Below are positions 8,907-17,002 of a stretch of 40,748 nucleotides of DNA, in pieces. The notes beneath the pieces are model-generated. The model saw nothing but the letters and a program-made list of their open reading frames with translations, made no database searches and was not told where the DNA came from. Both the position numbers and the translations under genes were made by a program. Each line of letters opens with the position of its first letter. Within the stretch, counting starts at the first letter, position 1. The stretch is from an uncultured Flavobacteriales bacterium (GTDB taxonomy: Bacteria > Bacteroidota > Bacteroidia > Flavobacteriales > BACL11): the NCBI GenBank assembly GCA_905181635.1, contig CAJIYM010000001.1, positions 1-40,748 of the forward strand, in the 5' to 3' direction.

Positions 8907-9659
8907 ATGAAAAAACTACTTTTACCATTATTATTTCTAATAGGACTACAAACACAAGCTCAAATTAATTGGTGTGATTCAATATCATATCAAATATTAC
9001 CTAATCAAATATTAACTGTAGTTGATGATGCATCCTTATTAGCTCCAGAAGCAATGTTAAATGTAATACCTGGTATTACAAATCAACAGGGTTTTCTTTG
9101 GACCGCATGTGATGCGTCAGCTTGTTATGGAACTTTTAACAATCAGTTTCCGCAACTATCGGTTTTAGACACGGTTAAATTATGTTACGAAGTTTTTGTG
9201 TTTTCAACTAATAATGATAGTATTTATAATTTACCAATGAATTGTCAACATTGTGATTATGTAGTATACGATACTACTACAAGTACATGGGTATTAGTTG
9301 GTAATGTTATTGCACCATCATGGGATTGTAATAATGGAATTTGTTCAGATCCTGGAACTGGTAGTGGTACTTATGCATCATTATCTGCTTGTAATACTGC
9401 TTGTGTTATTACACCATCATGGGATTGTAATACTGGAATTTGTTCAGATCCTGGAAATGGTATAGGATCATTCATAGATTCTCTGCAATGTATTATAAAT
9501 TGTTCCTCAACACATATTACAGATTTTGACAACTTTAATGCAGTTAAAGTAATTAAGATAGTTGATGTGTTAGGAAGAAAATCTAAAGGTCTGAGAAATC
9601 AACCTCTCTTTTACATTTATGATGATGGAACGGTTGAGAAAAAGATAATTATTGAATAA
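8907..9659 (+). CDS. Small Cys-rich T9SS cargo protein
   Basis: 250 residues. The signal peptide ends near LQTQAQINW. The first ~130 residues (NWCDSISYQILPNQ ... LCYEVFVFSTNNDS) resemble the protein at 22208 (LCDSLDYTLGQGQ ... VCYDTYVYLGGQ), so these are paralogs. Two short repeats follow (SWDCNNGICSDPGTGSGTYA and SWDCNTGICSDPGNGIGSFI), each with cysteines that could form disulfides. The tail IKIVDVLGRKSK ... LFYIYDDGTVEKKIIIE is the compact T9SS-type signal also seen at 386 and 23451. It starts 19 bp after the LamG gene and is followed by a terminator, so it closes the 2411-9659 operon. Function unknown; secreted. Confidence 0.8.
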   Translation: MKKLLLPLLFLIGLQTQAQINWCDSISYQILPNQILTVVDDASLLAPEAMLNVIPGITNQQGFLWTACDASACYGTFNNQFPQLSVLDTVKLCYEVFVFSTNNDSIYNLPMNCQHCDYVVYDTTTSTWVLVGNVIAPSWDCNNGICSDPGTGSGTYASLSACNTACVITPSWDCNTGICSDPGNGIGSFIDSLQCIINCSSTHITDFDNFNAVKVIKIVDVLGRKSKGLRNQPLFYIYDDGTVEKKIIIE

Positions 9660-9663
9660 ATAA

Positions 9664-9691
9664 AAACCCACTCATTTGAGTGGGTTTCTTT
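9664..9691 (+). terminator. Intrinsic terminator of the 2411-9659 operon
   Basis: A perfect 10-bp stem (AAACCCACTC at 9664-9673, GAGTGGGTTT at 9678-9687) with an ATTT loop, then CTTTTT. Nearly identical to the one at 391. Confidence 0.9.
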
Positions 9692-9720
9692 TTGGTGGGC
9701 CTTATGGTTCTCGAATTTAA
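9689..9720 (+). repeat. Terminator-linked repeat block, copy 2
   Basis: TTTTTGGTGGGCCTTATGG followed by TTCTCGAATTTAA. It is homologous to 416-454 but the palindrome is degraded. It runs into repeat copy A. Confidence 0.6.
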
Positions 9721-9885
9721 ATTTAATATTTTATAAAATATGAGATTACTTAGATAATCGAATAAATTTATTAAATTTGATTTAGTAGATTGGTTAGCGG
9801 TTCAAAATGTGGTGAAAATTTTAGTTTTAAAGCTTGCTGTAATCTAGTGAAAAGGGTAGGGGTTGCAATCCTGCTACTTCGATTT
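9713..9885 (+). repeat. Dispersed intergenic repeat, copy A
   Basis: The first full copy of a ~165-bp family (A-G). Shared landmarks in order: an AT-rich head (here a perfect 16-bp palindrome at 9726-9741), GATTACTTAGATAATCGAAT, TAAATTTGATTTAGTAGATT, TTAGCGG, a pair of GGTkCAAA-like octamers, and a tail with GGTTGCAATCCTGCTAC. The rest of the 9660-9957 gap holds a promoter-like TTTG...TATCTTTC (about 9899-9928). Confidence 0.8.
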
Positions 9886-9957
9886 GCCATTAAACTATTT
9901 GTAATATCATTTTATTTATTATCTTTCCAAAATAAATACTAATCTTAAAAAAAAATT

Positions 9958-10821
9958 ATGAAAAAAATACTTTTACTAATTTTAATTTACCTACCCTTCC
10001 TTGGCTTTGCTCAGGATAATATTATACTAAGAGATGGTAATGAAATTACTGCTAAAATTATTGAAATTAATATAGATAATATTAAATACAAGAAATACAG
10101 CAATCTAGATGGCCCACTTTATACAACAAACACTAATGATATTTTTATGATAAAATATGAGAATGGAGAGAAGGAAGTGTTTGAAAAAAATCAAGTAACT
10201 AAAAAAGATGAAGTTGTTGAAAAATACACATTAAGAGGTGGAGAATTAATTCCTTTAGTTTTTAAGCAATCTATTTCTTCTAAAAATATTTCAAATGGCG
10301 CTTTGGTTAAACTTGCTGTTAAGGGAGATGTTATTTCAGATGATAATAAAATTATTATAAAGTCAAATACGACTGTTAACGGTAGAATTAGCAAAGTAAA
10401 GAAAGCTGCTTGGGCTGGTCAGAAGGGCAAGATTGATATTCAGATTAATTCTATAAAAGCAGTTGATGGCACTAATATTCCTGTTTATTATAATCTAAAT
10501 TCTGAAGGAAAGAGTAGGCAAGCTGCATCCATTGGTTTAGCTATTATAGCTTGGCCAACTCTTTTTATAAAAGGAAAACAAGCATCAATTGATGCTGGAA
10601 GTGTTATCATGGTTGAAACTATGGATGATGTTAAATTTAATACATATAATTTTGAAGAAAAAGAATTAGTAGTTCCTGAAATTATAACTGAAGATCCTAT
10701 TAAGCAAGATATTATTGAGTTAGAAGTTGTCCAAAAGCCCAAAGCAAAGGATTTCAAGAGCTCATCAGAACATCAAAAAGCTCTTAGAAAATATTATAAA
10801 TCTATAGAAAATCAGAAATAG
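9958..10821 (+). CDS. Exported protein of unknown function
   Basis: 287 residues with a clear signal peptide (MKKILLLILIYLPFLGFAQ). The first ~75 mature residues (DNIILRDGNEITAKIIEINI, then KYKKYSNLDGPLYTTNTNDI) form a short beta-rich module that I recognise as recurrent in Bacteroidota exported proteins but cannot name. The middle section (residues ~95-215) contains GALVKLAVKGDVISDDNKII and a hydrophobic stretch IGLAIIAWPTLFIKGKQASI. This hydrophobic stretch is possibly a membrane or membrane-associated helix. The C-terminal ~40 residues are charged and end in a basic helix. It stands alone between repeat copies A and B. No catalytic motif or T9SS tail was seen. Confidence 0.7.
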   Translation: MKKILLLILIYLPFLGFAQDNIILRDGNEITAKIIEINIDNIKYKKYSNLDGPLYTTNTNDIFMIKYENGEKEVFEKNQVTKKDEVVEKYTLRGGELIPLVFKQSISSKNISNGALVKLAVKGDVISDDNKIIIKSNTTVNGRISKVKKAAWAGQKGKIDIQINSIKAVDGTNIPVYYNLNSEGKSRQAASIGLAIIAWPTLFIKGKQASIDAGSVIMVETMDDVKFNTYNFEEKELVVPEIITEDPIKQDIIELEVVQKPKAKDFKSSSEHQKALRKYYKSIENQK

Positions 10822-10857
10822 CTCTTTTTCTAGTTTAAGAATTCTCATATGTTAAGT

Positions 10858-11007
10858 CATTTTAAAAAATAACTAATTTCTCAGATAGTCGAATTAATTT
10901 CTTAAGCTTGTTTTATAGTTTTGATGTGTAAATAGCGGGGACCTATTCGGGTACCTTTTGGGTTATCATATCTAGTAGAATATAGTACTGCTACCACTAC
11001 TCTTATC
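10858..11007 (+). repeat. Dispersed intergenic repeat, copy B (diverged centre)
   Basis: Head (TTTTAAAAAATAACTAATTT, TCAGATAGTCGAATTAATTT, TTAAGCTTGTTTTA) and tail (TACTGCTACCACTACTCTTA) match the family. The centre, after the shared TAGCGG, is replaced by unrelated sequence with GGGGACCTATTCGGGTACC. Confidence 0.6.
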
Positions 11008-11059
11008 AACTTATTATGCTTAGCATAAGATTTCATTTTTATTTTTTTTTCTTTGCTTC

Positions 11060-11560
11060 ATGAAAAAGCTGTTTTTACTTTTAGTTACATTAATTGCATT
11101 CACAAATATTTGCTATGCTTCATTTCCAATTCAAAGTAATTTGGTTACGTACACAGATACTCTTCAGACTGATAAGATTAAAGAATATCATACTAGTCTT
11201 ATAAAATTGGGTATTGATTTGAATGATTGCAAATGTGAAAATTGTAGAAATGGTATAGTGCCATTGGTAATTAATTCAAATAGTAATGATACTATTCAGC
11301 AGAGTAGTGCTATAGGCTTATATATCTTATCTGGATTAATATTATTAGGTGTTATTATTTGGTTGTCTATTGGTCTTACTCGTGCATATAATTGTGTTGA
11401 TACTGGTGATTGTCCGCAATCATCAGGAGAAAAACCTAATAGTGGAGCACCTAATGAATTATTATGGATGTCTCTTCTTCTATTAATTAGTGCTGGGGTT
11501 GCTATTAAAGCACGTTTTATACAGATTAGAAATAAAAGAAATATTTTAAAAAATATCTGA
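11060..11560 (+). CDS. Small exported membrane protein, family with the pseudogene at 17003
   Basis: 166 residues. The signal peptide ends near CYASFPI. The short extracytoplasmic part has cysteines in DLNDCKCENCRNGIVPL. Two hydrophobic segments follow (about 91-112, LYILSGLILLGVIIWLSIGL, and about 133-150, LLWMSLLLLISAGVAIKA), separated by a loop with another Cys pair. The N-terminal half is clearly homologous to the decayed gene at 17003 (shared YASFPIxxNLVTYT). Function unknown. A promoter-like TTTTCTTTG ends 4 nt before the ATG, so the message may be leaderless. The final codons and the stop codon are made from the head of repeat copy C. Confidence 0.7.
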   Translation: MKKLFLLLVTLIAFTNICYASFPIQSNLVTYTDTLQTDKIKEYHTSLIKLGIDLNDCKCENCRNGIVPLVINSNSNDTIQQSSAIGLYILSGLILLGVIIWLSIGLTRAYNCVDTGDCPQSSGEKPNSGAPNELLWMSLLLLISAGVAIKARFIQIRNKRNILKNI

Positions 11561-11707
11561 TTACTTAGATAATCAAATAAATTTCTTAAGTTTGATTTAG
11601 TTGATTGATTAGCGGTACAAAAAGTGGTGCAAATTTTAATTATAATGCTTACTGTAATTTAGTGTAAAGGGTAGAGGTTGTAATCTTGCTACCTCGACTT
11701 TTTTATC
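11541..11707 (+). repeat. Dispersed intergenic repeat, copy C
   Basis: One of the best-preserved copies. Head ATATTTTAAAAAATAT overlaps the end of the upstream gene. Then GATTACTTAGATAATC (a GATTA/TAATC mini-hairpin), TAAGTTTG, GCGGTACAAA and GTGGTGCAAA. The tail GGTAG...CTACC can form a stem and is followed by GACTTTTTT. Confidence 0.85.
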
Positions 11708-11720
11708 TTTATATTTTCTG

Positions 11721-11728
11721 TAAGTTTG
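11721..11728 (+). promoter_or_regulatory. Candidate -7 element TAAGTTTG, 4 nt from start codon
   Basis: Exact TAnnTTTG match ending 4 nt before the ATG at 11733. The transcript would start at or next to the start codon. Confidence 0.5.
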
Positions 11729-11732
11729 CTTT

Positions 11733-12662
11733 ATGAAAAAAATATCACTACTCTTACTGTTTATACTTTGTTTTGTGTCGTGTATAAAGGACTTACCAGT
11801 TGAGGCTTGTCCAGAGGATGTATTGTCTCTTGATCCAACAATAGGAAATCATAATGTGTTGATTGTAGGTATAGATGGATTTAGAAGTGATGCTCTTACA
11901 GAAAATATAACACCGTTTATGTACGGATTATCTTCAAGGGATGATGTATACTTTACTCCATTTCACAAAACAGAAGAAGACACCTATAGTGGTCCAAATT
12001 GGTCAAGTCTTCTGACAGGTGTTCATTATTACAAACACAATGTAGTAGATAATAGTTTTGTTGGAAGTAGGTTCTCTACTTATCCTCCTTTTCAATATTA
12101 TTTGGAGTTGGCTTACCAACAGATAAACACATTTTCTATTACAAATTGGACACCTATTAATACTTATATTTGTCAACAATATTTAGATTATACATCAGAA
12201 AGTACATTAAATGATTCTATGGTATTTCAGTTAGCAAGGGATTTATTAGTAGATAGTTTTTCAATAGCACCTGATGTTTTCTTTCTTCATTTTGATGAGC
12301 TAGATGCTGCAGGTCATAGTTATGGCTTTAGTCCTCAGGTTAGTGAATATGCGAATACATTGTCTAAAATAGATATTTTTGTTGAGAGTTTATTTAATAT
12401 TATTGAAGAAAAACGAAACGATTTAGGGGAAAACTGGCTTTTTCTTATTGTTTCTGATCATGGTGGTGATGGTACAGGTCATGGTGATACAGAAAACCCT
12501 CATATCAATCAAACAATATTTTTCTCTCAGCACCCAGATTTGAATTTTACACCTAATTATATAACTAATCAAACAGATTTAGCTCCAACAATTTTGGATT
12601 ACATGGGTGTTTCTAGTGAAGAAATTGATTGTAAAATGGATGGGGTTTCAATTATTGAATAA
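11733..12662 (+). CDS. Alkaline-phosphatase-superfamily lipoprotein (phosphodiesterase/sulfatase-like)
   Basis: 309 residues. A lipoprotein signal with lipobox FVSC (Cys17) predicts membrane anchoring. Superfamily metal-site motifs are in order: VLIVGIDGFRSD (Asp48), a candidate nucleophile region GPNWSSLLTG (residues 88-96), FLHFDELDAAGHSYG (Asp188-His195), and IVSDHGGDGTGHGD (Asp242/His243, His250). This set fits a two-metal hydrolase of the type I phosphodiesterase/nucleotide pyrophosphatase or sulfatase group. The nucleophile would be Ser or Thr; no Cys-based sulfatase signature (CxPxR) is present, so a phosphate ester or diester substrate is more likely. It is short for the family (usually 400+ residues) but holds all main motifs. 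It lies between repeats C and D. Confidence 0.8.
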   Translation: MKKISLLLLFILCFVSCIKDLPVEACPEDVLSLDPTIGNHNVLIVGIDGFRSDALTENITPFMYGLSSRDDVYFTPFHKTEEDTYSGPNWSSLLTGVHYYKHNVVDNSFVGSRFSTYPPFQYYLELAYQQINTFSITNWTPINTYICQQYLDYTSESTLNDSMVFQLARDLLVDSFSIAPDVFFLHFDELDAAGHSYGFSPQVSEYANTLSKIDIFVESLFNIIEEKRNDLGENWLFLIVSDHGGDGTGHGDTENPHINQTIFFSQHPDLNFTPNYITNQTDLAPTILDYMGVSSEEIDCKMDGVSIIE

Positions 12663-12663
12663 A

Positions 12664-12821
12664 TTATTTTTAAAAGTTTTTTCTAATCAGGAAATCCAAT
12701 TAATTTTTTAAGTTTGTTTTAGTAGATTGATTAGAGGTGCAAAAAGTGGTGCAAATTTTAGTTCAAAAGCTTACTGTAATTTAGTGAAACAAGTGTTGGT
12801 TTTAATACTGATAATCAATTC
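12664..12821 (+). repeat. Dispersed intergenic repeat, copy D
   Basis: Contains TTAAGTTTGTTTTAGTAGAT, TGATTAGAGGTGCAAA, GTGGTGCAAATTTTAG and ACTGTAATTTAGTGAAA. The tail stem is degraded (GTGTTGGTTTTAATACTG). Remainder of the gap to 12909: AT-rich, nothing else recognised. Confidence 0.75.
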
Positions 12822-12909
12822 TTTACTATTTATATTTTAAGTTCAGTAATTATAAAGTATTATAATTAAGTTTACAGACTTTAAAACAATAGATTAACAA
12901 ACAACTAAG

Positions 12910-15405
12910 ATGAAAATATATTTATCAATTATTATTCTTTGCTTATACTCTGAATCTATTTTATCTCAAACAAGAAATTGTGGCACAATGGAGCATCTTG
13001 AGGTTCTTAAATCTCATGATCCTATATTAGAAAAAACAATGCAAAAAAACGAAAATAGTTTACAACAAAAGATTCATAATCAATCAAAAAGCTTTTTCTC
13101 TTCAGTTTTAACAATTCCAGTTGTAGTACACATTATCTACCAAAATTCAAGTCAAAATATATCTAACGCACAGATATTATCTCAAATAGATATCTTAAAT
13201 GAAGATTTTAGAAAAAATAATTCAGATGCATCATCTGTCCCTTCAGCTTTTGTTGGTATAGCAGCTGATAGCGAAATAGAATTCTGTTTAGCTGTTAGAG
13301 ATCCAATTGGCAATGTTACTAATGGTATCACTAGAACATCTACAACTAATTCTAGTTTTTCTGGTTATACAAGCATGAAATATTCAAGTAGTGGTGGTCA
13401 AGATGCATGGAATACGTCTAACTATTTAAATATTTGGGTTTGTAATCTGGCAAGCGGACTTTTAGGATTTGCTACTTTCCCAGGTAGTAACTCAAATATA
13501 GATGGTGTTGTTTGTGATTACGCATATTTTGGAAATACAGGTACAGCAACATATCCTTATCATTTAGGAAGAACAGCCACGCATGAAGTAGGTCATTGGT
13601 TAAACCTATACCATATATGGGGTGATTCTTATTGTGGTAATGATTATGTTTCAGATACTCCTAAACATGAGGAATCAAATTATGGTTGCCCATCTTTCCC
13701 CCATGCTTCATCTTGTTCTGGGACAGGAAGTAATGGAGAGATGTTTATGAATTATATGGATTATACGAATGATGCATGCATGTATATGTTTTCTACAGGT
13801 CAAAAAAATAGAATGAGAGCTACTTTAACTGGTACTAGATCTTCACTGCTTTCCTCAAACGGTTGTACAGCTGTATTTACTCCTTTTGCATTATCTTCTA
13901 TAGTTACAAATGTCAGTTGTAATTCTGCAAATATTGGAGTGTCGAATAATGGTAATATAAATTTGTCAGTAACAGGTGGTACGGCCCCATATACTTATAG
14001 TTGGAGTAATGGTGCTACAACTCAGAATGTATCAAACTTATCTGCTGGTAGTTATTCTGTATCAGTAGCAGATGCAGTTGGACAAGTAGAAACTGCGTAT
14101 TATACAGTTTCTGCTCCATCAGCAATTACAGTAACATATACTACTAATTCAACTTCAGCTCCTGGTGTAAGCGATGGAGCTGTAAATTTGAATGTTAGCG
14201 GAGGAACAGCTCCGTTATCTTATTATTGGTATAATTCTGTGACTGGATATAGTACTTCAACTCAAAATTTATCCCTTGTACTTGCTGGAACTTACTCTTG
14301 TTACGTTATTGATAGTAATGGTTGTTACGAGCTATTATCAATTCTTGTTCCTGAAGGACAATTAATTCCTATAGTTGTTACAGATAATATTTCTAATATT
14401 AGCTGTTATGGGTTTAGTGATGGGGTTATTGATCTAACTGTTAGTGGTGGCGCAATACCATATAGTTTTTCTTGGAGTAATGGAGGCCTTACTGAGGATC
14501 TGAGTAGTTTAATTTCAGGAGCTTATTCTGTAATTATAACTGATGCGCAAAGTCAAACTTTTTCTGCTACTTATACTGTTTCTGAACCTAATCAACTTAC
14601 TGGAAATTATACGGTAAGTGATGTGACAACTGCTGGAGGGAATGATGGTGAAATTGATTTATTTCCAACTGGTGGCGTATCTCCTTATAATTTTTATTGG
14701 TCTACTGGTAATAATACAGAGGATTTATCAAACTTAATTGCTGGAACTTATGATGTTTGGATTGTTGATGCAAATCTTTGTTATGCTAATATCATTATTG
14801 ATGTAAATGAGTTTATATTGGGTTGTACAGAGCCAGCCGCTGACAACTATGATGCTAATGCAGCTGTTGATGATGGAAGTTGTATATACTCTTGTCTATT
14901 TGATGAAGTTTCTTTAAATTTATTTGACTCTTATGGAGATGGATGGTCGGGAGCAATTATAACTGTTGATGGTTCTGACTATACACTCTTAACTGGAGCG
15001 GTGGATTCATTTGATTTATGTATTGATATGTTAGGATGTATAGATTTAATATATACTCCTGGTTCTTTTTTCGCTAATATTGAGAATTCATGGAATGTAA
15101 CAGATGCTTTAGGAACTATTTTAACTTCAGGTCCAGATGCCAGTGGTCAATTAGGAAATGGATGTGCAGTTTATGGTTGCACTGGCCCTACATATTGTAA
15201 TTATGATCCAACTGCTAATGTAGATGATGGTAGTTGTTGGGGAATGTCTGGATGTACAGATCCTTTATTTGCTGAATACAGTCAATTAGCTACATGTGAT
15301 GATGGTTCATGTGCGACTCTTATAGTATGTATGTGTAGAAGATGCACCTACTGGTTTAAATACTACAGATGTTATCCAGAACAGAGCTACAATCAACTGG
15401 GATAA
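12910..15405 (+). CDS. M43 (pappalysin-like) metalloprotease with SprB repeats, N-terminal fragment (frameshifted)
   Basis: 831 residues. The signal peptide ends near ILSQTRN. The pro-region/catalytic domain (about 60-315) contains the extended zinc motif HEVGHWLNLYH starting near residue 225 and the Met-turn MNYMDY, which fit the M43/metzincin family. Three SprB-like repeats follow (about 330-640; VTGGTAPYTYSWSNGATTQN is typical). Then GCTEPAADNYDANAAVDDGS-type modules and a DSYGDGWSGAIITVDG domain. At 15326-15333 the tetranucleotide TATG is duplicated. Removing one copy restores the frame into the FN3/T9SS part at 15407. As given, the protein ends in ~27 out-of-frame residues and would lack its secretion tail. 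The intact product would be about 1,100 residues, exported by T9SS. Confidence 0.85.
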   Translation: MKIYLSIIILCLYSESILSQTRNCGTMEHLEVLKSHDPILEKTMQKNENSLQQKIHNQSKSFFSSVLTIPVVVHIIYQNSSQNISNAQILSQIDILNEDFRKNNSDASSVPSAFVGIAADSEIEFCLAVRDPIGNVTNGITRTSTTNSSFSGYTSMKYSSSGGQDAWNTSNYLNIWVCNLASGLLGFATFPGSNSNIDGVVCDYAYFGNTGTATYPYHLGRTATHEVGHWLNLYHIWGDSYCGNDYVSDTPKHEESNYGCPSFPHASSCSGTGSNGEMFMNYMDYTNDACMYMFSTGQKNRMRATLTGTRSSLLSSNGCTAVFTPFALSSIVTNVSCNSANIGVSNNGNINLSVTGGTAPYTYSWSNGATTQNVSNLSAGSYSVSVADAVGQVETAYYTVSAPSAITVTYTTNSTSAPGVSDGAVNLNVSGGTAPLSYYWYNSVTGYSTSTQNLSLVLAGTYSCYVIDSNGCYELLSILVPEGQLIPIVVTDNISNISCYGFSDGVIDLTVSGGAIPYSFSWSNGGLTEDLSSLISGAYSVIITDAQSQTFSATYTVSEPNQLTGNYTVSDVTTAGGNDGEIDLFPTGGVSPYNFYWSTGNNTEDLSNLIAGTYDVWIVDANLCYANIIIDVNEFILGCTEPAADNYDANAAVDDGSCIYSCLFDEVSLNLFDSYGDGWSGAIITVDGSDYTLLTGAVDSFDLCIDMLGCIDLIYTPGSFFANIENSWNVTDALGTILTSGPDASGQLGNGCAVYGCTGPTYCNYDPTANVDDGSCWGMSGCTDPLFAEYSQLATCDDGSCATLIVCMCRRCTYWFKYYRCYPEQSYNQLG

Positions 15406-15406
15406 T

Positions 15407-16240
15407 ATGAATAGTGCTACATGTATGGTAGATCAATACCGTATTAAGTATAGAGTGATTGGAACAAGTGCTTTCGATCAGAAAACTATGGGTGGTCCAG
15501 TAAATTCATGTAATTCAAATGGTATTGGTAATCAAAAGATTGAGAAGTTGATTTTAAACTTGCTTCCATCTTCAGATTATGAATATCAAATGAAAGCTTG
15601 GTATTGTGGTGGCGGTTCTAGTGATTGGAGTACAATGGAAACATTCACTACATTAGATGACTGTCCAAATGTAGGTAACTTGACAGTAAGTTCAGGTTCT
15701 ACTACACAAGCTACCTTTACTTGGGATGATTCAAATGGAGCTTATAGCTTTATGAGAATTAAAGCAAGAGTTGATGTTACTGGTTCTACTTGGTTTAATG
15801 TAGGTGGTATGGGAGTTGCTTATGGTGTATATACTAAGGATAAGAATAATCTTAGTCCAGGTACATCATATAGAGGACAATCTAGATCATGGTGTGATCC
15901 AAATGGTGGAGCTTATAAGTCACCACAATGGACTTCATTACTTTTCTGGACACAACCAACTACTGTAAGACTTGAGGGAGGAAGTGCAATTGCTAACTTA
16001 GATGTTTACCCTAACCCATCAAGAGATGTATTTAATATAAGCTTTACAAGTGAAGGAATTCAGAATTTAGAAGTCAGGGTACTAAATGTAATAGGAGAGG
16101 AGCTTATAAACGATAACTTAGAACAGTTCATTGGTGAATACACTAAACAGATAAACTTAACTGATAATGCTAAAGGAATTTATTTCTTAGAAATCACAAC
16201 TAATGATGGAGTGATTAATAAGAAGTTAATTCTACAATAA
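15407..16240 (+). CDS. C-terminal FN3/T9SS fragment of the M43 protease
   Basis: 277 residues. The ATG at 15407 is internal to the original gene: the frame is open upstream to about 15335 and encodes VEDAPTGLNTTDVIQNRATI, the normal start of a fibronectin type III domain. Two FN3-like units follow (ATINWDNMNSATCMVDQYRI and ATFTWDDSNGAYSFMRIKAR). The type A T9SS sorting domain (LDVYPNPSRDVFNISF ... TTNDGVINKKLILQ) is complete and closely resembles the one ending at 8887. On its own this fragment has no signal peptide, so if the frameshift is real it would not be exported. Confidence 0.75.
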   Translation: MNSATCMVDQYRIKYRVIGTSAFDQKTMGGPVNSCNSNGIGNQKIEKLILNLLPSSDYEYQMKAWYCGGGSSDWSTMETFTTLDDCPNVGNLTVSSGSTTQATFTWDDSNGAYSFMRIKARVDVTGSTWFNVGGMGVAYGVYTKDKNNLSPGTSYRGQSRSWCDPNGGAYKSPQWTSLLFWTQPTTVRLEGGSAIANLDVYPNPSRDVFNISFTSEGIQNLEVRVLNVIGEELINDNLEQFIGEYTKQINLTDNAKGIYFLEITTNDGVINKKLILQ

Positions 16241-16409
16241 ATATTATTTTAAAAAATAAGAGATTAATCAGATAATCGAATAAATTTATTAAATTTGATT
16301 TAGTAGATTGATTAGCGGTGCAAAAGTGGTGCAAATTTTAGTTTGAAACTTTGCTTTAATCTAGTGAAAATGGTGTTGGTTGTACTCCTGCTACTCCAAC
16401 TTTTTTATC
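16241..16409 (+). repeat. Dispersed intergenic repeat, copy E
   Basis: A well-preserved copy starting right after the stop codon at 16240: head ATATTATTTTAAAAAATAAG, GATTAATCAGATAATCGAAT, TAAATTTGATTTAGTAGATT, GCGGTGCAAAAGTGGTGCAAA. The tail GTTGG...CCAAC forms a stem followed by TTTTTT. The stem sequence differs from copy C, with pairing kept. Confidence 0.85.
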
Positions 16410-16445
16410 TTCGAGATCTTCATAAATTTTATGTAATTTAGCATT

Positions 16446-16862
16446 ATGAGATACGTACTATATTTTTTATTTATAATGCTCCTTATGATTAGTTGTGAAA
16501 CATCACATACTCAAACCAAAGTAATTATTAATAATTCTGATTATTTTTTTGAATTACATGTTGAAGATTATTATGGTTTTGGTAGTGATACTATTATAAA
16601 TATATCACCTGGAATGCTATTTTATATCTCTTCGTTTGAAAAATTAGGAAATCACCCTAGTTCTTTACCTACTATTCCTTGTTCTATTCATCCTGATTAT
16701 CCTTTGGGAGTTCTTTGTGATGGATATATTTTTACAGGAAATTTCTATGATGAGTATAATTGGGAAGAAGATTTTGATCCTGGCCGAGCATCTCATCAAC
16801 ATTGTAGATATAATATTGAAAATAAAGATTTTCTTATAGATTCTATCCAATTAATTTTTTAA
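16446..16862 (+). CDS. Small lipoprotein of unknown function
   Basis: 138 residues. The lipobox MISC (Cys near residue 17) follows a hydrophobic N-terminus, so it is predicted to be membrane-anchored. The body is beta-rich and aromatic (HVEDYYGFGSDTIINISPGM) with a few cysteines. No family was recognised. It lies between repeat copies E and F. TAATTTAG, a near match to the -7 consensus, ends exactly 4 nt before the ATG. Confidence 0.65.
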   Translation: MRYVLYFLFIMLLMISCETSHTQTKVIINNSDYFFELHVEDYYGFGSDTIINISPGMLFYISSFEKLGNHPSSLPTIPCSIHPDYPLGVLCDGYIFTGNFYDEYNWEEDFDPGRASHQHCRYNIENKDFLIDSIQLIF

Positions 16863-16863
16863 A

Positions 16864-16976
16864 CTTTTTTATAGATTGATTAGCGGTTAAAAATTGAAGC
16901 AACTTTTAGTTTTAAAGCTTACTTTATTTATGTGAATTGGTGTTAGTTTGTTATACTGCTACCTCAACTTTTCTCT
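16864..16976 (+). repeat. Dispersed intergenic repeat, copy F (5'-truncated)
   Basis: Starts directly after the stop codon at 16862. It has TATAGATTGATTAGCGGTTA, then TTTTAGTTTTAAAGCTTACT, and the tail ACTGCTACCTCAACTTTTC. The head seen in A, C and E is missing. Confidence 0.7.
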
Positions 16977-17002
16977 TCCTTTTATTTACTTTTCTTTAGA
17001 TC

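Noticed and set aside
10752-10767. Second hammerhead core on the minus strand (CTGATGAGCTCTTGAAA)
   Set aside because: It lies inside a coding region, GCTCTT cannot form stem II, and no stem III with a UH site follows.
9713-16976. Integron-type attC sites and gene cassettes
   Set aside because: The array layout is suggestive, but the GTTGG...CCAAC order is opposite to attC (RYYYAAC...GTTRRRY), the genes seem to have their own promoters, and no integron integrase is present in the window.
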